Of a stretch of 64,000 bases of DNA, positions 45,549-57,055 are shown in pieces. The DNA lies in NCBI GenBank assembly GCA_003508835.1, contig PUFA01000105.1:558001-622000 (forward strand). Direction: 5' to 3'. The position numbers were made by a program, and so were the translations under genes. Each line of letters begins with the position of its first letter. Positions within the stretch are counted from its first letter, which is position 1. The stretch comes from Eonycteris spelaea (Eukaryota; Chordata; Mammalia; Chiroptera; Pteropodidae). The notes under the pieces are model-generated. The model made no database searches and had not been told where the DNA came from. It saw nothing but the letters and a program-made list of their open reading frames with translations.

Positions 45549-45772
45549 CCCCCTTCCTTCCTTCCTTCCTTCCTTCCTTCCTTCCTTCCTTCCTTCCTTC
45601 CTTCCTTCCTTCCTTCTTTCCTTCTTTTTCTTTCTTCTTTCTTTCTTTCTTCTTCTTCTTTCTTTCTTTTTTCTTTCTTTCTTTCTTTCTTTCTTTTCTT
45701 TCTTTCTTTTTTCTTTCTTTCTTTCTTCTTCTTTCCTTCCTTCTCTTCCTCTTTCTTTCTTTCTTTCTTTCT
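45497..45772. repeat. 276-base pyrimidine tract (CT, TTCC, TTTC units)
   Basis: CT units (45,500-45,545), a short C-run, TTCC units (to about 45,615) and TTTC-type units to 45,772, with no purine on the plus strand. It is flanked by L1 ORF2 text on both sides. The long Lys/Arg/Glu or Ser/Phe frames across it are artefacts. Confidence 0.97.
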
Positions 45773-47091
45773 GTCTGTCTAATTGCTATGGTTTGCACTT
45801 CCAAAATCAAGTTGAATAGAAGTGGTGAAAGTGGACATTCTCCTCTTATTCCTAATCATCAAGAAACACTTTTAGCTTTTCCGCATTGAGTATGATGTTA
45901 GCTGTGGGTTCGTCATATATGACTTTTTTTTATGTTGAAATACGTTTCTTCTGTTCCCACTTTGCTGAGAGTTTTTATCATAAATGGATGCTGAATTTCG
46001 TCAGATGCTTTTTTTTACATCTATGGTATGACCATGTGATTTTTAGCTTTCATTTTGTATATGAGATGATCACTTGAATTTATTCGCAGATATTGAACCA
46101 ACCTTGCATCCAGAATTAAATTCCATTTGACCATGGTATATGATCTTTTTTATGATTTACTGAAGTTGATTTGCTAATATTTGTTGAGAATTTTTACACC
46201 TATGTTCATCTGAGATATTGGCCTCTAATTTTCTCTTGTGTAATAGCTTTGGCTTTGGAATCAAAGTAATGCTGGCCTCATAAAATGAAGTTGGAGCCTT
46301 CTCTCCTCTTAAATTTTTTGGAATAGTTTGAGAAGGGTAGGTGTTAATTCTTTTTTGAATGTGTGGTAAAATTCACCTGTAAAGCTATCTGGTCCAGGAC
46401 TTTGTTTCTGGTAAGTTTTTTGATTAGAGTTTACTGGTTCAACTTTGTTAGCTGTTCAGATTTTCTGTTTCTTCTTGATTCAGTCATGGAGACGGTATGT
46501 CACTAGGAATTTATCTCTTCTAGGTTGTCCAATTCGTTGGTATATAATTGTTTGTGGCATTTTTAAAAATCCTTTGCATTTCTGTGATGTCAGTTGTCAC
46601 TTCTCTTTCATTTCTGATTTTATTTATTGGGGTCCTCCTCTTTGTTTTCTTGATGAGTCTGGTTAAAGGTTTATCAATTTTGTTTATATTTTCAAAGAAC
46701 CAGACCATGGTTTCATTGATCTTTTGTATTTTTCTTAGACTCTATTTTGTTTATTTATGCTCTGATCTTTATTATTTTCTTTTTTTCTACTAACTTTGGG
46801 CTTTGTTTTTTGTTCTTTTTCTAGTTCCTTTAGGTGTAAGGTTAGATTAAGATTTTTCTTGTTTTTTTGTTTTGTTTTGTTTTTTTTTGTTTTTTGTTTT
46901 TTCCCCCAGGTAGGCCTGTATTGCTATAAATTTCCTCTTAGGGCTGCTTTCTCTGTGTTTTATAGATTTTGGGTAGTTGTGTTTTCATTTTCATTTGTCT
47001 CAAGGTATTTTTCAATTTCTTCCTTGTTCTCATTGTTAGCCTATTTATTATTTAGTGGCATGTTTTATTGTTTAGCCTCCATGTTTCTGTA

Positions 47092-47133
47092 CGTGTGTGT
47101 GTGTGTGCGTGTGTGTATGTGTGTGGTGTGTGT
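47092..47133. repeat. GT microsatellite
   Basis: About 42 bases of imperfect GT units inside the ORF2 part of L1 copy (a). Confidence 0.9.
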
Positions 47134-47300
47134 TTTCTCTTCTTGTAATTGATTTCTAGCTTCATATGATTGGGGTTGAAGTAGATGCTTGATGTGATTT
47201 CGATCTCCTCAAATTTAGTGAGGCTTGTTTCGTGGCCTAACATGTGGTCTATCTTGGAAAATGTTCCATGTGCACTTGAAAAGAATGTACGTTACCCCTT

Positions 47301-47960
47301 TTCTTGCTGCCTTTAGGGTTTTCTCTTTGTCTTTAACCTTCGACATTTTAATTATGATGTATCTTGTTTGGGCCTCTTTGGGTTCCTCTTGTTTGGGACT
47401 CTGCTTTTTGGACTTTACAAGGTTAGGGAAGTTTTCCACCGTTACCTCCAACTAGGTTCTCAATTTCTTGCTCTCCCTCTCTTCTACTTCTGGTACCCCT
47501 ATAATATGAATGTTGTTATGCTTGATGTTGCTCAGAGGTCCCTTAAACTTTTTTTTTGATTCTTTTTTCTTGTTGCTATTCCAATTGTGTGTTTTCTGCT
47601 ACCTTGTCTTCAAAATACTGATCTGATCTTCTGCTTCATCTAACCTACTGTTGATTCCTTCTAGTGTATTCTCTATTTTATTTATTGTATTTTTCATCCT
47701 GACTATTTCTTTTTTATATAGTTTCTATGTCCCTTTTTATGCTTACTATCTCTTTGTTGAAGTTCTCACTGAGATCATCAATTCTTCTTCTAAGTTCATT
47801 GAGCATCCTTATAACCAGTGTTTTGAACTCTATATCTGGCACATTGCTTGCCTCCATTTATTTAGTTCTTTTTCTGGAATTTTCTACCTGTTCTTTCATT
47901 TGGTACATGTTCTTTGTTTTCTCATTTGCCTGCCTCTCTGTAAGTCTTACATTTTTTATT
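47301..47960 (-). pseudogene. L1 ORF1 remnant of copy (a)
   Basis: The minus-strand frame ending at the junction (within 47,215-47,451) reads VENFPNLVKSKKQ and, further on, RYIIIKMSKVKDKEKTLKA, the start of the ORF1 RNA-recognition domain. Upstream (47,650-47,960) is the coiled-coil half, frame-broken. It then runs directly into ORF2 text (ILFKCTWNIFQDRPHVRP) in the same open frame. Confidence 0.8.
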
Positions 47961-49109
47961 ATAAGATCTTTCACTTCCTGATGAATTTATTTCTAATTAT
48001 TTTATTGTTTTTGATAATATTATGAAATAGTTTTTTCCCTTATTTTTTGGATATTTCACTGTATGTAGAAATGCAACTGATTTCCATATACTGATTTTAT
48101 ATCCTGCAACTTTATGGAATTAATTGTATTTTCAATTTTCTTTTTTTTTTTTTGCTAGAGTCTTCAGAATTTTCTCTATATAAGATATGTCATCTGCAAA
48201 TAATGATTTTACTTCTCCCTTTCCAATTCGAGTGTCATTTATTTCTTTTTCTTGCCTAAGTGCTCTGGCTAGGACTTCCAGTACTGTGTAATAAGAGTAG
48301 TGACAGTAGGCACCCTTGTCTTGTTCCTGATCTTAGAGATAAAACTTTCAATCTTTCACCATTGAATATATTAGTCATGTGTTTGTCATTTATTGCCTTT
48401 ATTCTTTTGATGTACATTCCTTCTATACTCTGTTGAGGGTTTTATCATGAAAAAATGTATTTTGTCAAATGCTTTTTCTGCATTTATTGAGATGATCGTA
48501 TAATTTTTATCTTTAGTTATATTAATGTGTGATGTATCACACTTATTGATTTGTGTATTTTAAACCATCCTTGCATCACAGGGGTAAGTCCCACTTGGTC
48601 ATGGTGTATGATTCTTGTCTGGCTACTTTCTCTCTTTCAACAACACCCCTTCTATGTGATTCTATGCTCTCTTAACCTGTAGGGTTTATGGTGAGAAATC
48701 TCCTTATAGTCTAATAGGGGTTTCTTTATAGCTTATGATTTTTTTTACCCCCTTGGCTATTTTTAAGATTCTCTCTTTGTCTTTGATTTTATACAATTTC
48801 ATTATAATGTGTCTTGGAAAATGCCCTTTTTTTTGTTTGTTTTGTTTTTTTGTTAAGGTCATAGGGTGACCTATTATCTTTGTGATCTTGGATATCCAAG
48901 TCTCTTTGCAGGTTTGGGAATTCTGTTCTTTAAATAAACTTTTGCTTTTCTTCTTTCTCTCATCTCTTCTGGAACCCCAGTTATTCTAATATTTGTTTGT
49001 TTGATGTAGTCCCATAGATCACGTAGACTTTCTTTGCTCTTTTTTCATTCTCTGTTATTGCTCTTATTGTTCTCTGATTAGTTCATATCAAAGTTCCTCT
49101 CCTCTAGAT

Positions 49110-49330
49110 CAGCCGTCTCCAACCATTTTGGCATCAGGGATCGATGCTCCTATAGAATCTAATACCTGATGATCGAGGTGGAGCCGAGAGGGTGATACTA
49201 GTCCTGGGGAGCAGCTGCAAATACAGATGAAGCTTCACTTGCTCTCCTGCCATTACCTCCTGCTGTGCAGCCCAATTCCTAACAGGCCATGGACTGGTAC
49301 CAGTCTCAGCCCAGGGATTGGGGACCCCTG
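49110..49330. mobile_element. hAT-Charlie-type non-autonomous DNA transposon with 8-bp target duplication
   Basis: Ends are inverted: cagccgtctccaaccatttt at the left and gattggggacccctg at the right, whose reverse complement (caggggtccccaatc) matches the left end. The flanks are ctctagat (49,102-49,109) and ctctggat (49,331-49,338), an 8-bp duplication with one difference, as expected for hAT. Internal text such as gcagctgcaaatacagatga and ctcctgctgtgcagccc belongs to an old mammalian hAT family. At 221 bp it is internally deleted. No transposase is encoded. Confidence 0.85.
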
Positions 49331-50700
49331 CTCTGGATCACTTATTTCATCTTCCATTTGTTATATTCTGCTATAGATGCTCTCTATTACATTTTTCACT
49401 TCATTTATTGAATTCTTCAACTCCAGAATTTCTGTTTGGTTCTGTTTTATGCTTTCTATCTTTGATAAATGTCTCCTTTTGTGTATATATTGTTTTCTTA
49501 ATTCTGTTGAATTGTCTTTCTGTGTTTTCTAGTAGCTCACTGAATTTTGTCAAAATAGTTATTTTAAATTGTTTATCAAAAATTTGTGTCTTTGAAGTAT
49601 TATCTTTTGGTTATGACATGTTTCCTTGATTCTTCATGTCCCTTGCAGATTTTCATTGCTGCTTTTGCATTTGAAGTAGCAGACACCTCCTCAAATCTTT
49701 ACTAGTTGCCTTTAGGTGGGATATACTGTTTATTGGTCCTGTTATATCTGGTGTTTTATCGACCTCGTGTTGATACACCTGCTCTACACTTCTTGCTCCC
49801 TCTTGTGGCAAAACTCTTAAGGTATTATGTCTTCTCTGGTTTAACAACTAATGGGCTGGCTACTAACAATCTCTTTTGTTTTCCAGAAAGTGGGTGATGG
49901 CTAGAGTTTGTGGTTTCTCCCTTGCCCAGATCCTAGTCTATTCTTCAGAGAGTATCCGTTTATTGGTGCTTGCTTTTACTGTTGCACTGGAAGTACACAA
50001 AAAGAGTTGGCTGAGTGGAGATTGGTGTGGGTTTATCACTAGGGGTGTTGGGAGTGCCTTTAGTCTCGCGATGGGGATCTTTGGGTGAGATTCTACCAGA
50101 GGACTCATGGTGGGCTTCCTATAGAGTCTTGAATATGGTCAGCAGAAACCACATCCTTTAATTCCCTTTGATCTTCTGAGTGTTGCTTTGAGAGAAACAG
50201 GTTTCTCACTAGCATCCCACATAGCTGGAGTCACTGGGCACTCACTTACCACTCCCCTTTTCTACTGTGGGAGAGATGCCCCCTCCCCACTAGTTTAGCC
50301 TCACACTGTGTACCCTTGGTGGAGAACCATGTTAGCAAAAATCCTCTTATCCTCTCCGATGCGTTCAAACTCATTCGTTTGTTTTGGTGGTCATTCCAGT
50401 GGCATACTGGACCTGCCCCCCCTCCTTGGAAAGTCCATATTTTTACAAAGTCTCTCTTGTTCATAGGTGTCTGCTCAATATGCACTGTCCAGGTTTTCCC
50501 TGACCATGGCCTAGAAAGGTTGGGGCAGGTTCCTTGTTCCTGCTTGTTCTGCATCTTACACTGAGATCTGTCTTCCCATTACCAGATTGCAGGTGGGTGA
50601 GACTCCTTCTAGATCTCTTGGTGTATGGCGCTAGATCTTACAGCTCTCATGGAGGCATTTTCGTTCATGGACGAATGCCTAATTAGTTGTTAAAATGGAG

Positions 50701-50780
50701 CCCCGAAGACAGGGACATCTTACGCCACCATGATACTGAGCCCCGGAGACAGGGACATCTTACGCCACCATGATACTGAT
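50701..50780. repeat. 40-bp tandem duplication at the L1 5' end
   Basis: Two 40-base units, 50,701-50,740 and 50,741-50,780, each starting ccccg-agacagggacatct. They differ at only two positions. The unit lies at the outer end of the 5' UTR of L1 copy (b). Confidence 0.95.
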
Positions 50781-50929
50781 GCCGCTGAGAACCTAATTAT
50801 TGTACAAGTTATCTTTTAGGTCAGTTAAACATGAAGAAAATGAAAATTCTTATGTTATTCCCATTAATTCTTTCTCCAATGCTCGTTCTTTCTTTATGTG
50901 AACCCAGTATCTTACCTATACTATTTTTC

Positions 50930-51370
50930 TTCTGCCCCCGAAACTTGTTTTAACATTTCTTGAGGGCACATATGCCAGCAACGAATTACCTCCAATTTTG
51001 TTTTTTCTAAAATATACTTTATTTTTTCTTCACTTTTGAATGGGTAATTTTGCTAAAAATACAAATTTAGGTTTGTATTTGAAAAAAATATTTCATTTCA
51101 TTTTCTTCTTGCTTGCATGATTTCTAATGAAGAGCCTGGTGCAATTCTTTCCCATGTGCTGCTATAGCTAAGCTGTTCTCCTTCCCATACATCTCTGACT
51201 TCTTTAAAAATGTTGTCTTTGTCTTCGGTTTTTCTGTAGTTTGAATAGGATATGCCTAAGCATAGATATTTTTAGTGTTTATCCTGCTTGATGGTCTCCT
51301 AGCCTTCTGGATCCATAGTTTGATGTATGTCCTTAATTTAAAAAAATTCTCAGCTGTTATACTTTCCTTC
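50930..51370 (-). mobile_element. old L1 ORF1-region fragment, antisense
   Basis: Phrases acatttcttgagggcacata, tgccagcaacgaattacctc, gatttctaatgaagagcct, ttgtctttgtcttcggtttt and ctagccttctggatccatag follow the antisense ORF1/upstream region of ancient L1s. It overlaps in content with copy (b), so it is a separate, older piece. Confidence 0.5.
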
Positions 51371-53984
51371 CCTGGATGCAGTAATCCCCATCCATTTCTT
51401 TAAAGCCCTGATAGGTGTTAACGATGGATTTTCCTCTTTCGTGAGGCAGGAAGGCCAGAGGGGGCTGGAGCAGGAGGCATGTCTTTCAATCCTGTATTTG
51501 GAATAAGTCTCTGGAAAAGGCTTTCTCCTGGAGAGTAGGACTGTGTTACAAAGAAGAGTGGTCATATTTTACGGCAATTACTCTTGTTCCCCCTGTTAAC
51601 ACCATAAGAAGATCTCTCTGGTGGGATTGCTGGGAGTAAAGCTCATGGAACTGTGGGGGGCCCCTAATAATGCATTCCCAAGTCATTTTTTCACTCTCCC
51701 ATTCACCCACATTTAGACTCCAGCAAGTCATCGAAGTTACCATTAACGGTTCCTACCAGTTTATAGCTCCAGTATCTTCTGCTTCAGATTGGCGGATCTC
51801 AGATGTGGTTTTCTGGATGTACTTCTCTTTGAAGATTTTGAGGTGGTATTTGACCTTGTAACTTCAGGGGTTCCCTGACAGGCTGAAGAAAAGTCAACTG
51901 ATTTTTATTTTGTTGCACATGTTCATACTGTGCAAATGGAAGTCATGACTTCTAAGGCTACTTGCCAAAGCTGAACCACTGCCATTTATTGTGAGCTGAC
52001 GCTTCTGTTGCTTAGCACCAGCTGAGATGGGGGACTCGGAGCACCTCTTTCATGGGTGGCCCATAATTTTTATCTTTATCCTTTTTCTATTATTATTTCT
52101 AAGAGACTTTCTCAAGTGTTCCTTCAGTTTATAAATACAATTTCCATAAATAGTTAAGTAGCATTTAATTGTAACTATACTTTCAGAATTAAGTGTTCTT
52201 AATTTTTGTTAAATTTCCAAAGATTCTATTTCTTGGTTTCATACTTTTTCATTTACATTATTGTCTCCATCTACTTAGAATTGTAATATTTTCTTAAATT
52301 TCATTAAAATAATATTAATAATGTTCTATATGTTCCCTTTTTAAAAAGCGACTATTTAGTTGAAGAAATACCAGTTATAAGATTTTACAGTGGTCCTTCA
52401 CTTTGACAATGGAATATTTTTTCTTATACTTGGCTCATCCTGATGAAGGGGGCATCTAAGTTGGTCTAATTACTTATTAAGACAGTTCTATCAGATTATG
52501 CGATTCATTATTGAATCGGTCAGCTAAGTTTGTCTTGGCTGGAATCAAGCTTTAGCTATGATTGTGGAGTAAAGAGGGAGCTATGATTAGCAACATCTAC
52601 GTAGAAATCTTTGTCTTTCGTACAGTGTTTCTGTAATGGGTTTGTGAAGGCAACCTTCTTCAAGTGCCAGGACCGCTCCTGCTATGAGATGTAGCCATGC
52701 CAATCCTTAATCCCATTTAGCAAGCAGCCCATCCATGCCTAGGGTAAACTAGAAGTAATCCCCAGAATAGAAATTTTGCTTTTTTGAAAACTCTAGTTTC
52801 TCTGATACTTATTGAAGCCTAAGAAATAGCAATATTTTTCTCAAAACAGCTGTCCCATAAACTTATCACTCTAAATTTAGGAAGAACGTGTGTTATGCTA
52901 GTGATTTATTCCATTTATTTCCCCAATGGATGTTTTATCCTCATTTATGATTAATTTGAGATTGTCCAACTCTCCTTCTCTCTGTTTTTACTTGGGACCA
53001 ATAGTCTCCTCATTTTCTGTAATAATATGGGTTTCCTTTATTTATTTATGGAGTCAAGAAAATGTGAAAGTGGATAGAACGAAGGATGATGTTTAATACT
53101 GTGTGGTTAGATTTCCATCTTGATCCTTAAATCTCTCTTTATTACCTAATCTCTAGGCCAAATCCAGTTGTGAGGATTTTCAGGTTACTGGATGAATGTT
53201 TTACTTTCAGTTTATTTAAAAATTTGCGAGATTAATAAAACAGCACCATCAATGTTAGAGATTATAATCCAGAAAGCAATCGATTTTATCTACTTGCCTC
53301 CTTATGTGCAAATTGACATGTATCTTGCAAAAAGTTATCAGTTCTGAGATGATTATATACATTGAGACAGTGCCTAAGCAAAACATAAATATTTAATAAT
53401 TATCACTAGAAATGCACGTCATGAGTGTTCACTATGCGTTAGATGTTTTAAGGTTTTTTTGTGTGCATCTCACCTTAAAATGAAATCTTTCATGAGATGT
53501 AGCTCTGAAACTTCAAAATTAACTATTGCAAAAGCCCTTGAGGTTGGAGGATGTATTATAATGCAATTTTGCTGAGCAATTCTCAGCCTGGAAAACTTGC
53601 TGTCAGAGAAAATTAGAAATAGCTTCACACAACCAAATTAAGAAAGGAATTTGGCAATATATTTTGGTTGCCTGCCCAATGTTTAATATTACTTGAGGGA
53701 ATATCTGTTTTTAATGAAAAATAGATTTGTGGAGTGAAAGAAAATTTTTATGTTCTCCTTTATCAAAATTAAGGATATGGATAAAGAATAAGGCTGTAGT
53801 TTTGCATATTTTGCTTGAATTTTTATAGATCTCCTCTGAAGTTAACACATTGCATGTCTTGAAGAAGAACACCTTATTTTATTATTTTATTTGTCCAGCC
53901 TATCTGAGACTGACCCCTAATAAAACTGTGAAAGAGCTGAAGATTATTTTCAACTATGAGATAGTAATTAAGAATGTCTAATTT
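51371..53984. other. no recognised feature
   Basis: A long unique-looking stretch, mostly AT-rich. No repeat, RNA gene or coding signal recognised. Frames at 51,350-51,861 on both strands have no identifiable content. Confidence 0.45.
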
Positions 53985-54170
53985 CTGTAGAGACAGGAAG
54001 ACCTCTGGGCAAATCTTTCTGAGCCCCAGCTCCTCATCTGTAAAATGAAGATACTATGACCTATATCATAGGAGTTTTCAGAGGATTAAATGAGATCATG
54101 TATGCAAACACCCAGTATGCACCTCTTGCTGAGCAGTAGGTCAGTAAATGACAGTTTTCATTGTTTTTAA
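53985..54170 (+). mobile_element. MIR SINE, sense
   Basis: Shows ctgggcaaatctttctgagc, ccccagctcctcatctgtaa, aatgaagatactatgaccta, gaggattaaatgagatcatg and taggtcagtaaatgacag, the sense MIR 3' two thirds. Confidence 0.8.
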
Positions 54171-54370
54171 CATTATTTATTAATAAATGCAAGTTCTCTT
54201 AGTCTATTTTTTTTCCTTTAGTGTCCCAAAAAGAAAGAAGTGCAAGGAAGAAGTCTAGGATTAATAAGGAATTAGCTGTTTTTGCTTTAGGCTGATGATA
54301 AGGCCGAGAATCCTGGACCTGTGTCTCTGTTCGGTGCGATTTTTTGTTTCTACACAAAACAAAGCAATGC

Positions 54371-54412
54371 GCACACACACACACACACACGCACGCGTGC
54401 ACACACACACAG
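54371..54412. repeat. CA microsatellite
   Basis: About 42 bases of CA units with a GCACGCGTGC interruption. Confidence 0.95.
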
Positions 54413-54842
54413 CTTTGTAGCATGGCAGAATAGTAACAATAAGTTTGCATGATAGTCAATGCAATACATTATTTCTGTGATTTAACATGGAAATATCTCA
54501 AGTTTAATTCTAATGATTTTAGACATTTCAATGACCAGATTTTTTTTTTTTTTTTGCCACGTGGATCTTTATGGCTCTTTCAGTGGAACTGAACCTTTCC
54601 TTGAGCACGCGCCAGCTGAAGGTGCAGAGACTAGGGAAAGAGAACAGCTTTTATGAAACTGGTAATTAAATTTGCTTCATTTCATTCCTCTCATTTTCCC
54701 CATTTTTGGACCAGAGCTGTGGTTTGGATGAAGTTCAGAGGGAGAGGTTTTTCAGAAGTCGAATTGTTTATATGATTTTAGGAATTTGTATAAACTCATA
54801 AGTTTTTTTTGCTGCAGCCTCCTTTTCTTCACACTTCTTTTA

Positions 54843-55316
54843 AGATAAAGTCCAAATCCATTCAGTGTGGCCCATAAGGTCCCTCCTCGCTTGTCAGAGC
54901 ATCTCTCGCCATCTTCCCCTCACGTTCTGTGACCTGGCGCTTCTCACCTTCATTGAGTGCCTTGAACCTGTCGTACCCTTTCCTACATTGAGACCTTCAC
55001 GGTGTGCTCTTCTGGGAAAACGATTCTACATTCTCTTTGTTTTGCTTTGCCCGTTCATCCTTCAGGTCTCGGTTTACAAGCCGCTTCCTCCAGGAAGCTT
55101 TCTCTGACTGCCATCTCAGGGTCAGGTCCCTTCTTTGTGCACGTGCATTTACATTTACGTTATAAAACATAACAGATTGGGGCTGCTATTGGCAAGTTGA
55201 CTATAATCTTTCCTGTTTTTGTAATCTGAGTGGAAACCATGTTCATTTTTGTGTTTTTATGGCCAAACATACTGTCTGGAGCATAGCAGGAACTCAATAA
55301 ATATTTGTTAAATCAG
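54843..55316 (+). mobile_element. L2 LINE 3' region, sense
   Basis: Starts with aagtccaaatccattcagtg and tggcccataaggtccctcct, continues with cttcaggtctcggtttacaa, caggaagctttctctgactg, and ends with agcaggaactcaataaatat. Near-complete L2 3' third in the right order. Confidence 0.85.
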
Positions 55317-55559
55317 TACCCTTGATCCATATCTTAAAGAATAAACAGGAGGAGTTCGTAAAGGCACTGTTGGCCCAATTATAACTCAGATTTTATTTGC
55401 CCCTTAGCTATTCCTAGTCTTTTCTTCCCACACTTCTACCGCTTCTCTCCCCTGGAAAGTGGCTTTTAAGTAAAATATTAAGGCCCTTCACAGATAGATC
55501 AGTTTAATGATATTGGGAACTTAAGTTTATAATGTATATAATGAAGTCAAACTAGCTTA

Positions 55560-55775
55560 GATGTTAAGTGCCAAATTTAGAGTTAAGCAAGTCTGTGTTT
55601 AAATTCACTCTAATGGGTGACGATTCTCAATAATTTACCGATCTATGCAAGACTTAGTTTCGTCATCTATAAAATCAGAATGGTAATGCATAACTCACAG
55701 GATTTCATGACAGTTGCATGAGATACCTTATGTGTAATTGATTTATTGAACATTATGGGCTCAGTAGAGCATGAG
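55560..55775 (+). mobile_element. MIR SINE, sense
   Basis: Phrases gcaagtctgtgtttaaattc, caagacttagtttcgtcatc, tataaaatcagaatggtaat, gcatgagataccttatgtg follow the sense MIR. Confidence 0.7.
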
Positions 55776-56744
55776 CAGAAAGGTACTTAATTTCTTTTTT
55801 TCTTTCCATCATCCTTTAAAATGGTTCTGTTGACTCCTTCATTGTCTCTGGATGAAATCTCAAGCAGATAACCACGAGTTTTCTGATGATCTTAAGTGTT
55901 AACATGTAATCTCCTCGTTTTTTTTAAATATTAAAAAAGTTCAGTCCATTTTCATTTCAAAACATTCATTTCTCATTTAATTCTGAGCCTTTTCATGTGC
56001 CCAGCTTGGGGTTGCCTCAGGTTAGGAAAACTTGGTTGGGAGGAGGCTCTGGTGAACTTGCTCAATATTAGCCTACGTGGCTCTTCCCCCCCCCCCTTCA
56101 CTGGCCACACTGCTTCTGCTCTTGCAGGGTGGAGCCTGAAGAAGGGAAGACAGTGAAAGACGGAAGCGTTCTATCTTGCTAGCATGGTTTTGCTGGTATT
56201 GGTTCCTTTCTCGTGTGGCAGAGGAAAAGTAACTGGTTATTTCTCTCTTGGGCTCGTTTTTGTGTTTCTGACCGGATCTTGTTTCTGGGCATCTCCCATC
56301 TGCTATTATTCTCTGAGTCTTCATACTTGCCACTTTGGAGCCCCCTTAGCCCATTTCTGTCTGCCCCAAACAACTTCCTTGGAGGTGCCTTATCCCTCTG
56401 AGCCTACCTTTTGGATAGGGTTTCTTTCAAGTCGACTCATGTCTGGCCCTTCTCCTCAGTGGCTACCTCTCTTCTTGTCCTTGAATTTCTAAAAATTCTT
56501 AAAGTACAGGATGTTCTTAATGTGACTTCATCTTTTCTCTGTCATGCCAAGCTTCTCTAAACAGCTTCTTGCTTTTAAAAGTTTTTTTTTCCTTTTTTAA
56601 AATTTATTTTTATTTTTTTTTAGTGAGGGTGCTGGGTATAAGCCAGGTCTCAAGCTAAATGCCCTCCCCCCAAACGTTAGAGGATACATATCAAGATTTC
56701 TGAAATGCAATTTATTTGGATGAGGAATATGTAGAGATTTAATT
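55776..56744. other. no recognised feature
   Basis: Includes a C-run at about 56,086-56,096 and a moderately GC-rich patch to 56,460 with overlapping open frames on both strands (plus 56,184-56,492; minus 56,073-56,333). No domain recognised; not called as a gene. Confidence 0.4.
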
Positions 56745-57055
56745 TTATAGGTTATTTCTTTGCCCTGGATCTCCTTTTATCTACTGCTTCGTGCATTTGC
56801 TTAGAACATTCCTATTTATTCTTTAAGATATCGTAAATATTTTATTCTATTTTGAAGCTCTTCCTTCATATTCATAACTCTCCATGCAGACCTTTATTTT
56901 GACACTTGGCAAATTGTGTTATATATTTTTGTATTTAAGAGATTCTTAGGAGTAAGAACTATACCTTATCCTTGTTTCTCAGATATCTGACATATTTGAG
57001 GGGAGCCCAAGTTGACCTTCCATAAATATCTATAAAATAAATAAATACATCAAGT
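56745..57055 (+). mobile_element. L2 LINE 3' region, sense, diverged
   Basis: Has tgcatttgcttagaacattc, ttttgaagctcttccttca, taggagtaagaactatacct and ttccataaatatctataaaa, the last parts of a sense L2. Confidence 0.6.

Larger units (their letters stand above)
44570..47300 (-). pseudogene. L1 ORF2 remnant of copy (a)
   Basis: Minus-strand frames keep recognisable ORF2 text: at 46,520-46,708 a KIDKPLTRLIKKTKRR-like segment ahead of the reverse transcriptase core; at 44,858-45,154 [17 protein letters not shown], a conserved segment after the reverse transcriptase; and at 44,570-44,806 [20 protein letters not shown] of the C-terminal part. Frameshifts, stops and the expanded microsatellite disrupt it. 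The endonuclease domain is absent. Confidence 0.85.
44049..47985 (-). mobile_element. L1 copy (a), antisense, with internal deletion
   Basis: Runs on the minus strand from an ORF1 N-terminal part (near 47,960) through a deletion junction at about 47,300 into the ORF2 reverse transcriptase region, ORF2 C-terminus and a 3' UTR with ccacctggcaccattatagt and a C-rich block (44,311-44,333). The endonuclease part of ORF2 and the C-terminal part of ORF1 are missing, as is the 5' UTR. A 276-base pyrimidine tract (45,497-45,772) sits within ORF2. The copy is younger than the sense L1 at 19-26 kb, judging from its longer readable protein segments. Confidence 0.85.
47986..50790 (-). mobile_element. L1 copy (b), antisense, with 5' UTR
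   Basis: From 47,986 the text is ORF2 antisense (tagaaatgcaactgatttcc, ctctggctaggacttccagt, ggtaagtcccacttggtcat) to about 48,620. From about 48,680 it is ORF1 antisense (gattctctctttgtctttga, cattataatgtgtcttgg) to about 49,700, then a GC-richer 5' UTR ending near 50,790. Much of ORF2 is missing between the two parts. A hAT element (49,110-49,330) interrupts ORF1. It is older than copy (a) by its greater divergence. Confidence 0.75.

Noticed and set aside
45382..45889. Open frames of 117-153 codons over the pyrimidine tract at 45.5-45.8 kb
   Set aside because: They read through the CT/TTCC/TTTC microsatellite and flanking L1 text.
46796..47152. 118-codon plus-strand frame rich in Phe and Cys
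   Set aside because: Antisense of L1 ORF2, including the GT microsatellite.
47651..48025. Hydrophobic 124-codon plus-strand frame resembling a membrane protein
   Set aside because: It is the antisense reading of the L1 ORF1 coiled-coil half; antisense L1 gives Phe/Leu-rich frames.
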